From Arthrobacter silvisoli (GTDB taxonomy: Bacteria > Actinomycetota > Actinomycetes > Actinomycetales > Micrococcaceae): a DNA stretch of 54,865 bases. Below the pieces are notes generated by a model. It ran no database searches. It worked only from the letters and a program-made list of their open reading frames with translations, and was not told the origin of the DNA. Below, piece after piece: positions 38,501-44,737 of this stretch (position 1 is its first letter; each line of letters starts with the position of its first letter). The stretch lies in contig NZ_QRCU01000024.1 in assembly GCF_003369445.1 (NCBI RefSeq), positions 1 through 54,865 on the forward strand, written 5' to 3'. Position numbers and translations under genes: made by a program.

Positions 38501-38688
38501 CCCACTGCGTTCTTGGTCTTGCTGACCACCCACACGCCGCCGTCGTTCAGTTCGAGTTCCGCGGTCTTGAACCCCGGGTACAGCACAGCGCCCGTCACCA
38601 GCAGCGCGGTTGCCGCAGTGAATCCGGTGGTGGCGATGAACTTGTTTCGGCGTTTCCTAAGCCCCAATTTGCCGAATAAAGACGTCAC
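32563..38688 (-). CDS. giant surface protein with Ig/cadherin-like and FN3 repeats
   Basis: 2041 residues. A basic cytoplasmic start (MTSLFGKLGLRKRRNK) and a signal-anchor helix (17-40) lead to a beta-propeller-like region (about 45-375). About 11 Ig/cadherin-like repeats of roughly 95 residues follow (400-1470), many with the calcium-binding-type loop NDSDPDGD (for example near 425, 1005). Then come five FN3 domains (about 1473-1935; TALLTWTAPADRGSPITKY is typical), a PPPPPP linker and a Cys-containing SH3-like end (GGWYHVSGGKVAGRWVRAD). No sortase signal. Likely a cell-wall-spanning adhesin or sensor, and the FN3 member of a PFNA-like cluster. The start is GTG 38688 with AAGGGA about 9 nt upstream. 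Intact single frame. Confidence 0.88.
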   Translation of the reverse strand: MTSLFGKLGLRKRRNKFIATTGFTAATALLVTGAVLYPGFKTAELELNDGGVWVVSKTKNAVGRLNYPSRVLDGAVTPASTTFDVLQNSSDVFVDDSTGSTVNQVSAANLRLGGDKQLPSSSRVSFGTEVLSVTDPVKGRVWALSPSTINSFDEEGTQPVLLASSGAVSAVGQDNRIYTADPQKGEITVTSVDANGERKDSETTRIDELKGAGDIQLAVVGDKPAVLDAARGNLFLPGGRKLQLQDAREAKLQQSGEASGYVAIATPKTLIKQPLDGSTAAVVTFGGQGVPAAPVQVAGCTHSAWAGANKYVRDCTSDADDKTADVPKASGAPSYVFRVNRDLVVLNDVNSGNVWMVNQNMQLVNNWDDVIPPKNQSDDQDEDSADENTINVLPDRTKPNRPPETKPDEIGARPGRTTVMSVLDNDSDPDGDVLTASIGGNAPKSGAIESIYGGSAFQISVPADAKPGTEVIDYNAADGRGLSAGGKITLHVVGPDENKAPVFKRASPTTLLVEQGKSVSQNILTDWMDPDGDDLVLMDAKADNPQDQVKIRRDGLLTYQDSGATAGKKNVTISVWDGRATATGRVVINVRPPGALQPVVNADHVTAVVGQDLVIAPLKNDVDPNGGALRLAHVEAAGPAELGPVTDGGTFTFRSNTPGPVYLTYIASNGPQSTQGLIRVDVESGKDAGNPVAVHDVALLPVGGNVLVDPLANDSDPSGGVLVLQSVTLPEDASVSVSVIDHSVLRVTDVLGTQQPVIFRYTISNGHKSANGTVSVVPVPAPAVVEAPQPKPDEVNVRVNDVVTVPVLANDTHPQGEKLHVDPVLAQTVPEADGKTFISEDKLRFIAGSVPKTVRAIYNAVDPQGQKSAAAVTIHILPLEGAQNSRPQPQNLTARVVAGGTVRIPVPLDGIDPDGDSVQLTGIDSTPGMGTATVGSSFIDFVAAGDGAGTDTFRYKVIDRQGAVNSGTVTVGIAPQGEDNQKPAPVDDTVSVRPGRQIAVDALANDSDPDGDRIAIKADGIEADPALQASVSKASGRILLTAPAKEGIVNVRYTVVDERGATAGATIRVNVKANVPLLAPIARDDRVTSAQTMGKKAVDVPVLKNDEDPDGVGENLKVATAGETAKPGSDGNVVIQLTDGPQLVPYTVEDVDGQKSTAIIWVPGIGQQVPTLAKDEVVEVIAGQSVTVDLNEWVKVREGHSPRLSQADRIKLIGADGGDPIANDGTAIKYTAGKDYVGPGSITFEVTDGTRTDDPNGQKATLSIRTKVLPDPNRNHPPTLLGSSLEVPQNDSASIELGRLTSDPDGEDVANMKYEVVGNSPLGFDAGIDGRTLRVSAKGEAKPGVTGSVQVKAKDPRGLEATATYKLSVTASNRPKAVASDDVEENAAAGKPVTVKVLANDSNPFPDTPLKIVSAVTETGEGSAVANGDSVTVTPSSGFTGSMIVAYTVADKTGDPSRQATARIRLSVKDKPMRPATPQAQSVGDQTALLTWTAPADRGSPITKYTVRGEGGFQQDCPANTCTLNGLTNNVKYHFTVTATNAIDESDASPASAEVRPDVKPDTPLAPGLKFGDKQLTVTWTAPASKGSPIKSYDLEISPAPAGQNPQIQNLTSTTYVWKGLTNGVSYKVRVLARNDAKDPSEWSPYSAAKVPAGVPATPTAPSVASAQPVGSQSQLRVTWNAPDNNGDAVSAYTLTTLRGGSVVSSQKVGGTAQNVVVDNSEADYTFRVSATNKAGTSGTSQPSAPTRAAGKPGTVNSGTVAATGTSGQLRLTFTPLTAAQRNGSQESEIEYSWRTAYGSGPIAPGGGVIGGQPNGTDVTVNIVARSIKANISGDAKAIGSGNPYGPPDAPNVNGGKSATGDGDVHWTWNNPNMNGRPLNHFEVSYDGGGWINVGTANRYDRGGGGWDKQHELRVRAVTVVNGGIGSANATTGNDPTPPPPPPSDKVAVNSADVNTCSEPDGGGSGYQVGPPRRCYGVASPGGPGAPWPWLSVSDGSVAVDRCGSPWNPSGGGWYHVSGGKVAGRWVRADTVHVTSGNLRC

Positions 38689-39060
38689 AGCTTCAATTCC
38701 CTTGCATCACGGCCGCCCCCAGGCAGCCTCGAACCGAACGGCCTCCGACCGGTGATCATGCGATTCCGCCGTACCCCCATACGGCGGCGGAATTTGTCCC
38801 TACGACTATCGCATGGGCGTCCCCCGGTTACCAAGGGAGCCAGATAGCACCGGCGCTCCAGAATAGTCAGGGACTCACGGACGCCGCGATGGGGAAAGGT
38901 ACCCATCGCGATGGCCGCGGAACAGCGCCTGCTGACGAAAAGCGGATGCCGCCGGGGATAAGTCTATCAATTGGCGGAACTGTGATTTTGGCCGCGGTTT
39001 TGACCGTATGACTTCGGGTGCGTGATTTCAGCCGCGAGCGCCGGATTTGCTCAGGACCTG
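38689..39060. other. gene-free control region upstream of the giant gene
   Basis: 372 bp between the adenylate cyclase gene and the giant surface-protein gene, both on the minus strand. I see no gene. It contains a candidate promoter (38805-38834), a leader hairpin (TTCCGCCGTA at 38764-38773 against TACGGCGGCGGAA at 38780-38792) and a hairpin with arms CGCGATGGG (38885-38893) and CCCATCGCG (38902-38910). The last overlaps a perfect 12-bp palindrome CCATCGCGATGG (38903-38914) that could be an operator. Confidence 0.5.
38805..38834 (-). promoter_or_regulatory. candidate sigma-70-type promoter of the giant gene operon
   Basis: On the minus strand, TTGGTA (38834-38829) and GATAGT (38810-38805) are 18 bp apart. 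Transcription would start near 38798, leaving a leader of about 110 nt that contains the 38764-38792 hairpin. All 11 genes down to 15534 could be read from here, with attenuation at 32516-32563. Confidence 0.35.
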
Positions 39061-40233
39061 TCAGTCCAGGACGAGCCCCTTGCCCCGGCCCGGCGACAGC
39101 AGGACCGGGGTGATTTCGCCGAAGCCGCGGACGTTCTCCGTGGCCTGCGGATCGAGGACGAAACGCTCGTCCTGGCCGAGGGCCGCTGCGGTGGTCTGGT
39201 CGACCAGGACCGTGCCGGGTTCGGCCAGGGCCGTCAGGCGCGCGGCAAGGTTGACGGTGGGTCCGTAGATGTCGCCAAGCCTGGAGAGGATGCGGCCCCA
39301 CACCATCGCCACGCGTGCCTGGGGCAGGATTTCGTCCTCGCTGAAGGCTCGGGACAGGGCGAGCGAGATTTCGGCGCCTGCCGCCGGGGTTTCGGCGATG
39401 TAGAGCACTTCGTCGCCGATGGTCTTGACGAGGCGTCCGCCGCCGATGGAGATGATCTCCGCGCATTTGTTCTCGAAACGCTGGACCATTTGCGCCAGGG
39501 TCTTTTCATTCATCCGGCGGGACAGGCTCGTGTAGGAGACGAGGTCGGCGAAACCCACGGCACGCGCCAGCGGCAGGGGCGCGTCGTCTTCGTCTCCTTC
39601 GCGGCCGGCCTCGCTGGCGCGCAGCCCGGCCTCGGCCCTGACCGCCAGGCGCTGTACGCCGGCATTCATCTGGCGGCGCCATGAATAGACCAGGATCTCT
39701 TCCATGGCGTCCAGCAGGCTGGGAAGTTCGCTGACCAGTCGCTTGCGGGCCACGGCATCCGGGATGCCCTGCTGCATCACCATGTCCTCGATCAGGGCCT
39801 CGATCTGCCAGACCACCATGCGGTCGGTCATCTGCCCGATCGCCCGGGTCACGGAGATCGCCGCCTCTTCGGTCAGCTTTCCCGCACGCACCAGGTCCAG
39901 GATGGTGGACAGCGCGGAGAGGTCCTGGTCCGTGAAGGCAACATCCTCGTCCCCGAAGTTGGGGAAGCCAAGGGCGCGCCACAGCTTGCGGGCAGAGAGC
40001 AGGGAGACGCCGGCCGCGGCGGAAACTTCACGACGCCGAAGCTTGCGTTCGCCGCCAAGGAGCCTGGTCTCAAGGACCTTCATCGCGATGCGTTCGGCCG
40101 ACATTACGCCCGTGGGCGGGGAAGCCTGGACGTCGGGGGCCACGGGGAGAGGCCTGGTGACGGGCTCGTCAAGCGAAGGCTCCGGCAAGGAATCGCTGCC
40201 GTCCTCCGGGTTCCAGGGCTGTTCACCACTCAT
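39061..40233 (-). CDS. class III adenylate cyclase, Rv1264-like
   Basis: 390 residues. The N-terminal adenylate-cyclase regulatory domain (about 45-195) includes LWRALGFPNFGDEDVAFTDQDL and resembles that of M. tuberculosis Rv1264, a pH-sensing cyclase of similar length. The catalytic domain is about 222-385. Metal Asp230 (GFADLVSYT) and Asp274 (TIGDEVLY), Lys270, and the Asn328/Arg332 pair in GPTVNLAARL are all present, so it should make cAMP. The start chosen is ATG 40233 with AAGGTGG upstream, overlapping the PH-domain gene by 11 bp. Confidence 0.92.
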   Translation of the reverse strand: MSGEQPWNPEDGSDSLPEPSLDEPVTRPLPVAPDVQASPPTGVMSAERIAMKVLETRLLGGERKLRRREVSAAAGVSLLSARKLWRALGFPNFGDEDVAFTDQDLSALSTILDLVRAGKLTEEAAISVTRAIGQMTDRMVVWQIEALIEDMVMQQGIPDAVARKRLVSELPSLLDAMEEILVYSWRRQMNAGVQRLAVRAEAGLRASEAGREGDEDDAPLPLARAVGFADLVSYTSLSRRMNEKTLAQMVQRFENKCAEIISIGGGRLVKTIGDEVLYIAETPAAGAEISLALSRAFSEDEILPQARVAMVWGRILSRLGDIYGPTVNLAARLTALAEPGTVLVDQTTAAALGQDERFVLDPQATENVRGFGEITPVLLSPGRGKGLVLD

Positions 40234-40807
40234 CGTGTCCACCTTCTCTCCTTGCCCAAGTATTTCCGCTGTCGTTCGCCGATACCGGCGGCAGGCCGTC
40301 GATGGCCTCAAGGATGAAGTTCCGAAACCGCGCGGCCTCCGGAACATCGGGCATCAGGGTTCCGCCCGGCTGCCCGGTATCCAAGGATATATTCCCCGAA
40401 CGCAATGTCCGCTGGATCAGGGACTGCCTGAGACCGACGTTACGTACTGCCGCGAGGGAAAGCTGCCAGTCGTGGCGTCGAAGCATTCCGAAACGGGCAA
40501 TTATCCTCCGGCTCGTGAGGATGTACTGCACCGCGAGCCACTCAAGGTACTTCGGCAGGCAATAGCCCAGGAGCACCACCACGGCGAGGAAAACGCAGGC
40601 GAGCACCAGCCACATTGTCCACTCCGCGCCCGTCATCACGGGCACCACCTTGCCCGGCCCGCCCTTGACGATCCAGGCGCAGGCATAGGCGGCGAGCGCA
40701 GGGGTGAGGATGAATGCTGCCGCCGGGAAGAACAGCCGGCGCCCCTGTTGCCGGGTCACCACGATCACTTGTTCACCCGGCAGGAGCTGTTTACGCATAT
40801 CCGCCAT
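40223..40807 (-). CDS. PH-like (bPH2/DUF304) membrane protein
   Basis: 194 residues. Two membrane helices (about 25-48 and 63-85) are followed by a bacterial PH-like domain with QYILTSRRIIARFGMLRR and SLAAVRNVGLRQSLIQRTLRSGNISLDTG (shown in part). M. tuberculosis Rv3278c, beside birA, has the same layout and place. ATG 40807 is used here; ATG 40798 (MRKQLLPGE) is an equal alternative. Overlaps the birA stop by 17 bp. Role unknown, possibly in membrane homeostasis. Confidence 0.85.
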   Translation of the reverse strand: MADMRKQLLPGEQVIVVTRQQGRRLFFPAAAFILTPALAAYACAWIVKGGPGKVVPVMTGAEWTMWLVLACVFLAVVVLLGYCLPKYLEWLAVQYILTSRRIIARFGMLRRHDWQLSLAAVRNVGLRQSLIQRTLRSGNISLDTGQPGGTLMPDVPEAARFRNFILEAIDGLPPVSANDSGNTWARREGGHDEW

Positions 40808-41663
40808 CTGTGGGCCGCAGATGCACCACGTCCCCGGCCGTCACGACATGTTCACGGCCCGCGTGGTCCACCACCAACAGGGATCCGTATTCGTCCAGGC
40901 GGGAGGCGTGGCCCACCAGTTCATGGTCGCCCGGAAGCTGCGCCCGGACTTCGCGGCCCAACGTCACCAGCACGGCTTCCACCCGCTTGTGCAGGGAAGG
41001 CCCGCCCGCCAGCCCGGCGGAGGGATCGCCGTCGGCATTGCAGAAGCTGCGGTAGAGAACCGCGAATCGGGAGAGGTAGTTCTGCAGGATGGCGGTGCGG
41101 TCCAGGGTGTGCGAGCCCTCCACGAGGAGGGACGTGGCGGTCGGAACCGGCAGTTCGTCTTCGGCGAGGCTGACGTTCAGCCCCGTGCCGAGCACCACCG
41201 CGGGAACCGTACCGTCCCCCATCGGCCCCAGCTGGGCCAGTATTCCGGAGATTTTCCGGCCGCGGACCAGGACGTCGTTGGGCCATTTGATCTCCGCAGG
41301 CAGGCCGCAGAATTCCAAGAGCGTTTCACGCAGGGCCAGCGCGGCGAGCAGCGACAGCCATGAGTAGCTCTGGGTGGGCACGGGCAGGCCTTGGGCGTTG
41401 ACGGGACGCAGCACGATCGACACGGACACCGCGGAATGGTCGGGCGCTTCCCAGTGCCGCTCCAGGCGTCCCCGCCCCGCGGTCTGGTATTCGGCGGTCA
41501 GCACGGACATGTCCGGCCACTCCTTGGGTTCCACGGTGACCGCGCGCAGGAGGTCCGCGTTGGTGGAGCCGGTGGTTTCAACGACCTCCAGGCGGGAGAT
41601 GCCGGAGCTTAAGAGGAAGTCCCCGTTGAGCAGTGCGTCCTTGTCGAGATTTGCCCGTTCCAT
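40791..41663 (-). CDS. birA: biotin-[acetyl-CoA-carboxylase] ligase
   Basis: Attaches biotin to the Lys of biotin carrier domains; the obvious target here is AccA3. 290 residues, class I, without the DNA-binding domain of E. coli BirA, so it is not a repressor. Motifs: ETTGSTNADL, the biotinyl-AMP loop TAGRGRLERHW (62-72), IKWPNDVLV and KISGILAQ, then the small C-terminal SH3-like domain. ATG 41663 is preceded by TAGGAT with 7 nt between, so the mRNA may be leaderless. Same synteny with the carboxylase genes as in M. tuberculosis. Confidence 0.95.
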   Translation of the reverse strand: MERANLDKDALLNGDFLLSSGISRLEVVETTGSTNADLLRAVTVEPKEWPDMSVLTAEYQTAGRGRLERHWEAPDHSAVSVSIVLRPVNAQGLPVPTQSYSWLSLLAALALRETLLEFCGLPAEIKWPNDVLVRGRKISGILAQLGPMGDGTVPAVVLGTGLNVSLAEDELPVPTATSLLVEGSHTLDRTAILQNYLSRFAVLYRSFCNADGDPSAGLAGGPSLHKRVEAVLVTLGREVRAQLPGDHELVGHASRLDEYGSLLVVDHAGREHVVTAGDVVHLRPTDGGYA

Positions 41664-41670
41664 ACTCTGA

Positions 41671-41676
41671 ATCCTA
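41671..41676 (-). promoter_or_regulatory. -10 box of birA, leaderless type
   Basis: TAGGAT on the minus strand ends 7 nt before the birA ATG, placing the transcription start at or next to the start codon. There is no ribosome-binding site. No clear -35. Confidence 0.45.
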
Positions 41677-41710
41677 GCGATCCCTGCAGCCGCGGACGTA
41701 GCCCTTCTGC

Positions 41711-42640
41711 CTACAGGAAAATGTCCGGCACAAGCTGTTCTTCCGGGGCCCCGAGGCTGTAGGGCCGGAAGTCGTCGACGCCGGCCGCACGCAGCACCTG
41801 TTCATCGGTGTAGAAGTTCCCGCTCAAGGGTCCCGCAGCGCCCGCTCCCCCGCTGAGGACGGCATGGGCGGCATCGGCCATGATTTCCGGGCCGCGGGCG
41901 GACCGCACGATCCTGTCGCCGCCGGGCATGTTCCGGATGGCGGCGGTGTCGATCAAGGTGCAGGGCCAGAGCGAGTTGACCAGCACGCCGTCGTCCTTCA
42001 ACTCTTCGGCGAGGCCCAGGGTGGTGAGGCTCATCCCGTACTTGGCCATGGTGTAGGCCAGGTGCATGCCCGCCCATTTGGGATCCAGGTTCAGCGGCGG
42101 GGACAAGGTCAGGATGTGCGCGTGCCCGGGATTGCCCGGCGTGGGATTGCCCGGCGCGGAGCGGCGCTGTGCAGACCGGCGGAGGGCGGGCAGCGCGAGT
42201 TTGGAGAGCAGGAAGGTGCCCCGGACGTTGATGTCCTGCATGAGGTCGTAGCGCTTCATGTCGACGGCGTCAGTCCGGGACAGGTCGATGGCCGAGGCAT
42301 TGTTGATGACGGCGTCGATCCCGCCGAAATGTTCGACGGCGGCGGCCACCGCGGCGGCGACGTCCCCGTCGTTCCTGACGTCCCCCACGAGGGCGAGCGC
42401 CCTGCCGCCGGCGGCTTCCAGTCGGGCGGCGGCGGTGTGCACGGTGCCCTCCAGCTTGGGGTGGGGCTCTCCGGTCTTGGCCAGGAGCACGATGTTGGCG
42501 CCGTCGCGGGCTGCACGCAGGGCAATCGCCAGGCCTATTCCCCTGCTGCCGCCGGACATCAGGAGGGTGCGGCCCTTGAGGGTGCCGGTTGCCCGGTACG
42601 GGGTGGCGGCGCGTACTGAAGCGTCGTTGCTTGAGGTCAT
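41711..42640 (-). CDS. HSDL2-like short-chain dehydrogenase/reductase
   Basis: 309 residues, classical SDR. The nucleotide-binding loop is LLMSGGSRGIGLAIAL, the NNASAI motif follows, the catalytic Ser lies in LTLSPPLNL and the Tyr/Lys pair in AYTMAKYG. The closest match I recall is the N-terminal domain of human HSDL2 (peroxisomal lipid metabolism): ANIVLLAKTGEPHPKLEGT and the PPLNLDPKW segment are diagnostic. A lipid or hydroxyacyl substrate is plausible beside acyl-CoA carboxylase. A surface loop carries a doubled GNPTP/GNPG unit encoded by a 15-bp tandem duplication. ATG 42640 is 6 nt after TACAGT and lacks a ribosome-binding site, so probably leaderless. Confidence 0.88.
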   Translation of the reverse strand: MTSSNDASVRAATPYRATGTLKGRTLLMSGGSRGIGLAIALRAARDGANIVLLAKTGEPHPKLEGTVHTAAARLEAAGGRALALVGDVRNDGDVAAAVAAAVEHFGGIDAVINNASAIDLSRTDAVDMKRYDLMQDINVRGTFLLSKLALPALRRSAQRRSAPGNPTPGNPGHAHILTLSPPLNLDPKWAGMHLAYTMAKYGMSLTTLGLAEELKDDGVLVNSLWPCTLIDTAAIRNMPGGDRIVRSARGPEIMADAAHAVLSGGAGAAGPLSGNFYTDEQVLRAAGVDDFRPYSLGAPEEQLVPDIFL

Positions 42641-42646
42641 GGGGAC

Positions 42647-42652
42647 ACTGTA
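42647..42652 (-). promoter_or_regulatory. -10 box of the SDR gene, leaderless type
   Basis: TACAGT (minus strand) lies exactly 6 nt before the ATG, and no Shine-Dalgarno sequence is present. Confidence 0.5.
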
Positions 42653-42709
42653 GCCGATCCAAGTTACTCGCGGGTAACATTGCTGGATGCTCGACATGGA
42701 GACGGAAAA

Positions 42710-42726
42710 TTGTAGGGTTTCTACAG
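42710..42726. promoter_or_regulatory. candidate carboxylase operator, copy 1
   Basis: TTGTAG-GGTTT-CTACAG, an inverted repeat TGTAG-N5-CTACA. It lies 125 bp upstream of the accD/pccB ATG and just upstream of a TAGACT box (42749-42754) that may be its -10. The same repeat with the same spacer occurs before accA3 at 52880-52898. Confidence 0.55.
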
Positions 42727-42850
42727 CGGTATCCGGGTTTTGCGTCACTAGACTAGCCAGCAGGGGCCGCATTTTGTACGGATGCTACTTAAGAGCGCAT
42801 GCCCAGCAATGCAGTGCCAGCGTAAACAGCTACAGAGCCGGAGACACTTG

Positions 42851-44434
42851 ATGAGCCACGATCTGACCACGACGGCGGGAAAGATTGCCGATTTCCGCGA
42901 CCGCCAGGCCCGTGCGGAACAGCCCTCCGGCCCCGAGGCGATCGAAAAGCAGCACGCCCGTGGCAAGAACACCGCCCGCGAACGGATCGACCTGCTCCTG
43001 GACGAAGGCTCGTTCGTCGAGTTCGATGCCCTCGCCGTCCACCGCTCCACCGCGTTCGGCATGGAGAAGAAGAAGCCCCTCGGCGACGGCGTCGTCTCCG
43101 GCTACGGCACCGTCGACGGCCGCCTGGTGGCCATCTACAGCCAGGAATTCAGTGTCTACGGCGGATCCCTCAGCCAGGTCAACGGCGAAAAGATCGTCAA
43201 GGTCCAGGAGTTCGCCCTCCGCAACGGCTGCCCGATGATCGGCATCAACGATGGCGGCGGCGCCCGCATCCAGGAAGGTGTGGCCTCGCTGGCGATGTTC
43301 GCGGATATCTTCCGCAACAACGTCCACTCTTCGGGCGTGATCCCCCAGATCTCCCTGATCATGGGCCCCTGCGCCGGCGGTGCCGCCTACTCCCCCGCCC
43401 TCACCGACTACGTAGTGATGGTGGACAAGACCTCCCACATGTTCATCACCGGACCGGACGTGATCAAGACCGTCACCGGCGAGGACGTGGACATGGAAAC
43501 GCTCGGCGGTGCCCGCCAGCATAACGCCACCACCGGCACCTCCACCTACCTGGCAAGCGACGAAGCCGACGCCATCGAATTCGTCCGCGAACTGCTGGAC
43601 TTCCTGCCGTCGAACAACCTCTCCGAAGCCCCCGTGCTGGAGCACGAGCAGGAGCTGGAGGTCGACGACGACGACCTCGCCCTGGACACCCTCATTCCGG
43701 ATTCGGCCAACCAGCCCTACGACATGCGCAAGGTCATCGAGCAGATCGTGGACGACGCGCATTTCCTGGAGATGCAGTCGCTCTACGCCCCGAACGTCAT
43801 GATCGGCTACGGCCGCGTTGAAGGACACACCGTGGGCATCGTGGCCAACCAGCCCATGCAGTTCGCCGGCACCCTGGACATCGCGGCATCGGAAAAGGCG
43901 GCACGCTTCGTGCGCCACTGCGATGCCTTCAACATCCCGATCATCACCCTGGTGGACGTCCCCGGCTTCCTGCCCGGCAAGGACCAGGAATTCCAGGGCA
44001 TCATCCGCCGCGGCGCCAAGCTGCTCTACGCCTACGCCGAGGCCACCGTCCCGAAGCTGACCGTCATCACCCGCAAGGCCTACGGCGGGGCGTACATCGT
44101 GATGGGCTCCAAGAAGCTCGGCGCGGACCTCAACCTCGCCTGGCCCACCGCCCAGATCGGCGTCATGGGTGCCCAGGGCGCCGTCAACATCCTCTACCGC
44201 CGCGACCTCGCCGCGGTTGCCGAGACCGGCGGCGACGTCGAAGCCCGCCGTGCGGAGATCATCGAGCAGTACGAAGAGGAACTCCTCAACCCGTACCAGG
44301 CGGCGGAGCTGGGCTACGTGGACGCCGTCATCGCGCCGTCCGACACCCGGGTGCAGATCATCAAGGGCCTGCGCGCCCTGCGTGACAAGCGGGCAAGCCT
44401 GCCCACCAAGAAACACGGAAACATCCCGCTGTGA
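42851..44434 (+). CDS. acyl-CoA (acetyl/propionyl-CoA) carboxylase carboxyltransferase subunit
   Basis: Beta subunit (AccD5/PccB type). It moves the carboxyl group from carboxybiotin on AccA3 to acetyl- or propionyl-CoA, giving malonyl- or methylmalonyl-CoA for lipid synthesis. 527 residues with the two crotonase-like halves. Acyl-CoA-side oxyanion glycines are in [16 protein letters not shown] and GGARIQEG; the biotin-side loop is [25 protein letters not shown] (in part). The start chosen is ATG 42851 with GGAG 8 nt upstream; the frame reaches back to 42782. Divergent from the SDR. Followed by the epsilon gene with a GTGA overlap. Confidence 0.95.
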   Translation: MSHDLTTTAGKIADFRDRQARAEQPSGPEAIEKQHARGKNTARERIDLLLDEGSFVEFDALAVHRSTAFGMEKKKPLGDGVVSGYGTVDGRLVAIYSQEFSVYGGSLSQVNGEKIVKVQEFALRNGCPMIGINDGGGARIQEGVASLAMFADIFRNNVHSSGVIPQISLIMGPCAGGAAYSPALTDYVVMVDKTSHMFITGPDVIKTVTGEDVDMETLGGARQHNATTGTSTYLASDEADAIEFVRELLDFLPSNNLSEAPVLEHEQELEVDDDDLALDTLIPDSANQPYDMRKVIEQIVDDAHFLEMQSLYAPNVMIGYGRVEGHTVGIVANQPMQFAGTLDIAASEKAARFVRHCDAFNIPIITLVDVPGFLPGKDQEFQGIIRRGAKLLYAYAEATVPKLTVITRKAYGGAYIVMGSKKLGADLNLAWPTAQIGVMGAQGAVNILYRRDLAAVAETGGDVEARRAEIIEQYEEELLNPYQAAELGYVDAVIAPSDTRVQIIKGLRALRDKRASLPTKKHGNIPL

Positions 44435-44688
44435 GTACCGAACCCATGAACCAGGACCCGGCCAAGCAGGACCCGGCGCCGGAAGCGCCGGAGACGCCCC
44501 TGCTTTCGGTGGTCAAGGGAAACCCGACGCCGGAAGAGCTCGCCGCGCTGACCGCCGTCGTCGCTTCGCTTTCGGTACCCGCGGTGCCGGCGCCGGAGAA
44601 GCCGAGCGTCCGCCACTGGGTACGGCGCCAGCGGCTCGGCCTGGACCCGACTCCGGGCCCGGGCGCCTGGCGGCGCAGCAAGGGCTGA
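44431..44688 (+). CDS. acyl-CoA carboxylase epsilon subunit
   Basis: 85 residues. Epsilon subunits are small actinobacterial proteins that hold alpha and beta together. The family signature [22 protein letters not shown] is present (residues 24-45, cited in part), and the C terminus [16 protein letters not shown] is typical (normally W..P.R..R). The N-terminal 20 residues are Pro/Glu/Asp-rich. The GTG start overlaps the carboxyltransferase stop (GTGA). Corresponds in position to accE5 of M. tuberculosis. Confidence 0.92.
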   Translation: MSTEPMNQDPAKQDPAPEAPETPLLSVVKGNPTPEELAALTAVVASLSVPAVPAPEKPSVRHWVRRQRLGLDPTPGPGAWRRSKG

Positions 44689-44725
44689 ATGTTCAGCAAC
44701 CCTTTCAGGAAGCCGTGCCCACGGT

Positions 44726-44731
44726 TAAGCT
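44726..44731 (+). promoter_or_regulatory. -10 box of the DUF885 gene, leaderless type
   Basis: TAAGCT followed by 6 nt and the GTG start at 44738, with no ribosome-binding site. Lies in the 49-bp gap after the epsilon gene, so the DUF885 gene may have its own promoter. Confidence 0.45.
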
Positions 44732-44737
44732 CGTCAG

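Noticed and set aside
15534..38906. WXG100-type substrate gene in the EssC-like cluster
   Set aside because: I looked for a frame of about 100 residues with W-x-G in the gaps between genes; gaps are at most 124 bp within the operon and none holds one.
38689..39060. CRP/cAMP site next to the adenylate cyclase gene
   Set aside because: Only isolated TGTGA half-sites are present, with no matching second half at the right spacing.
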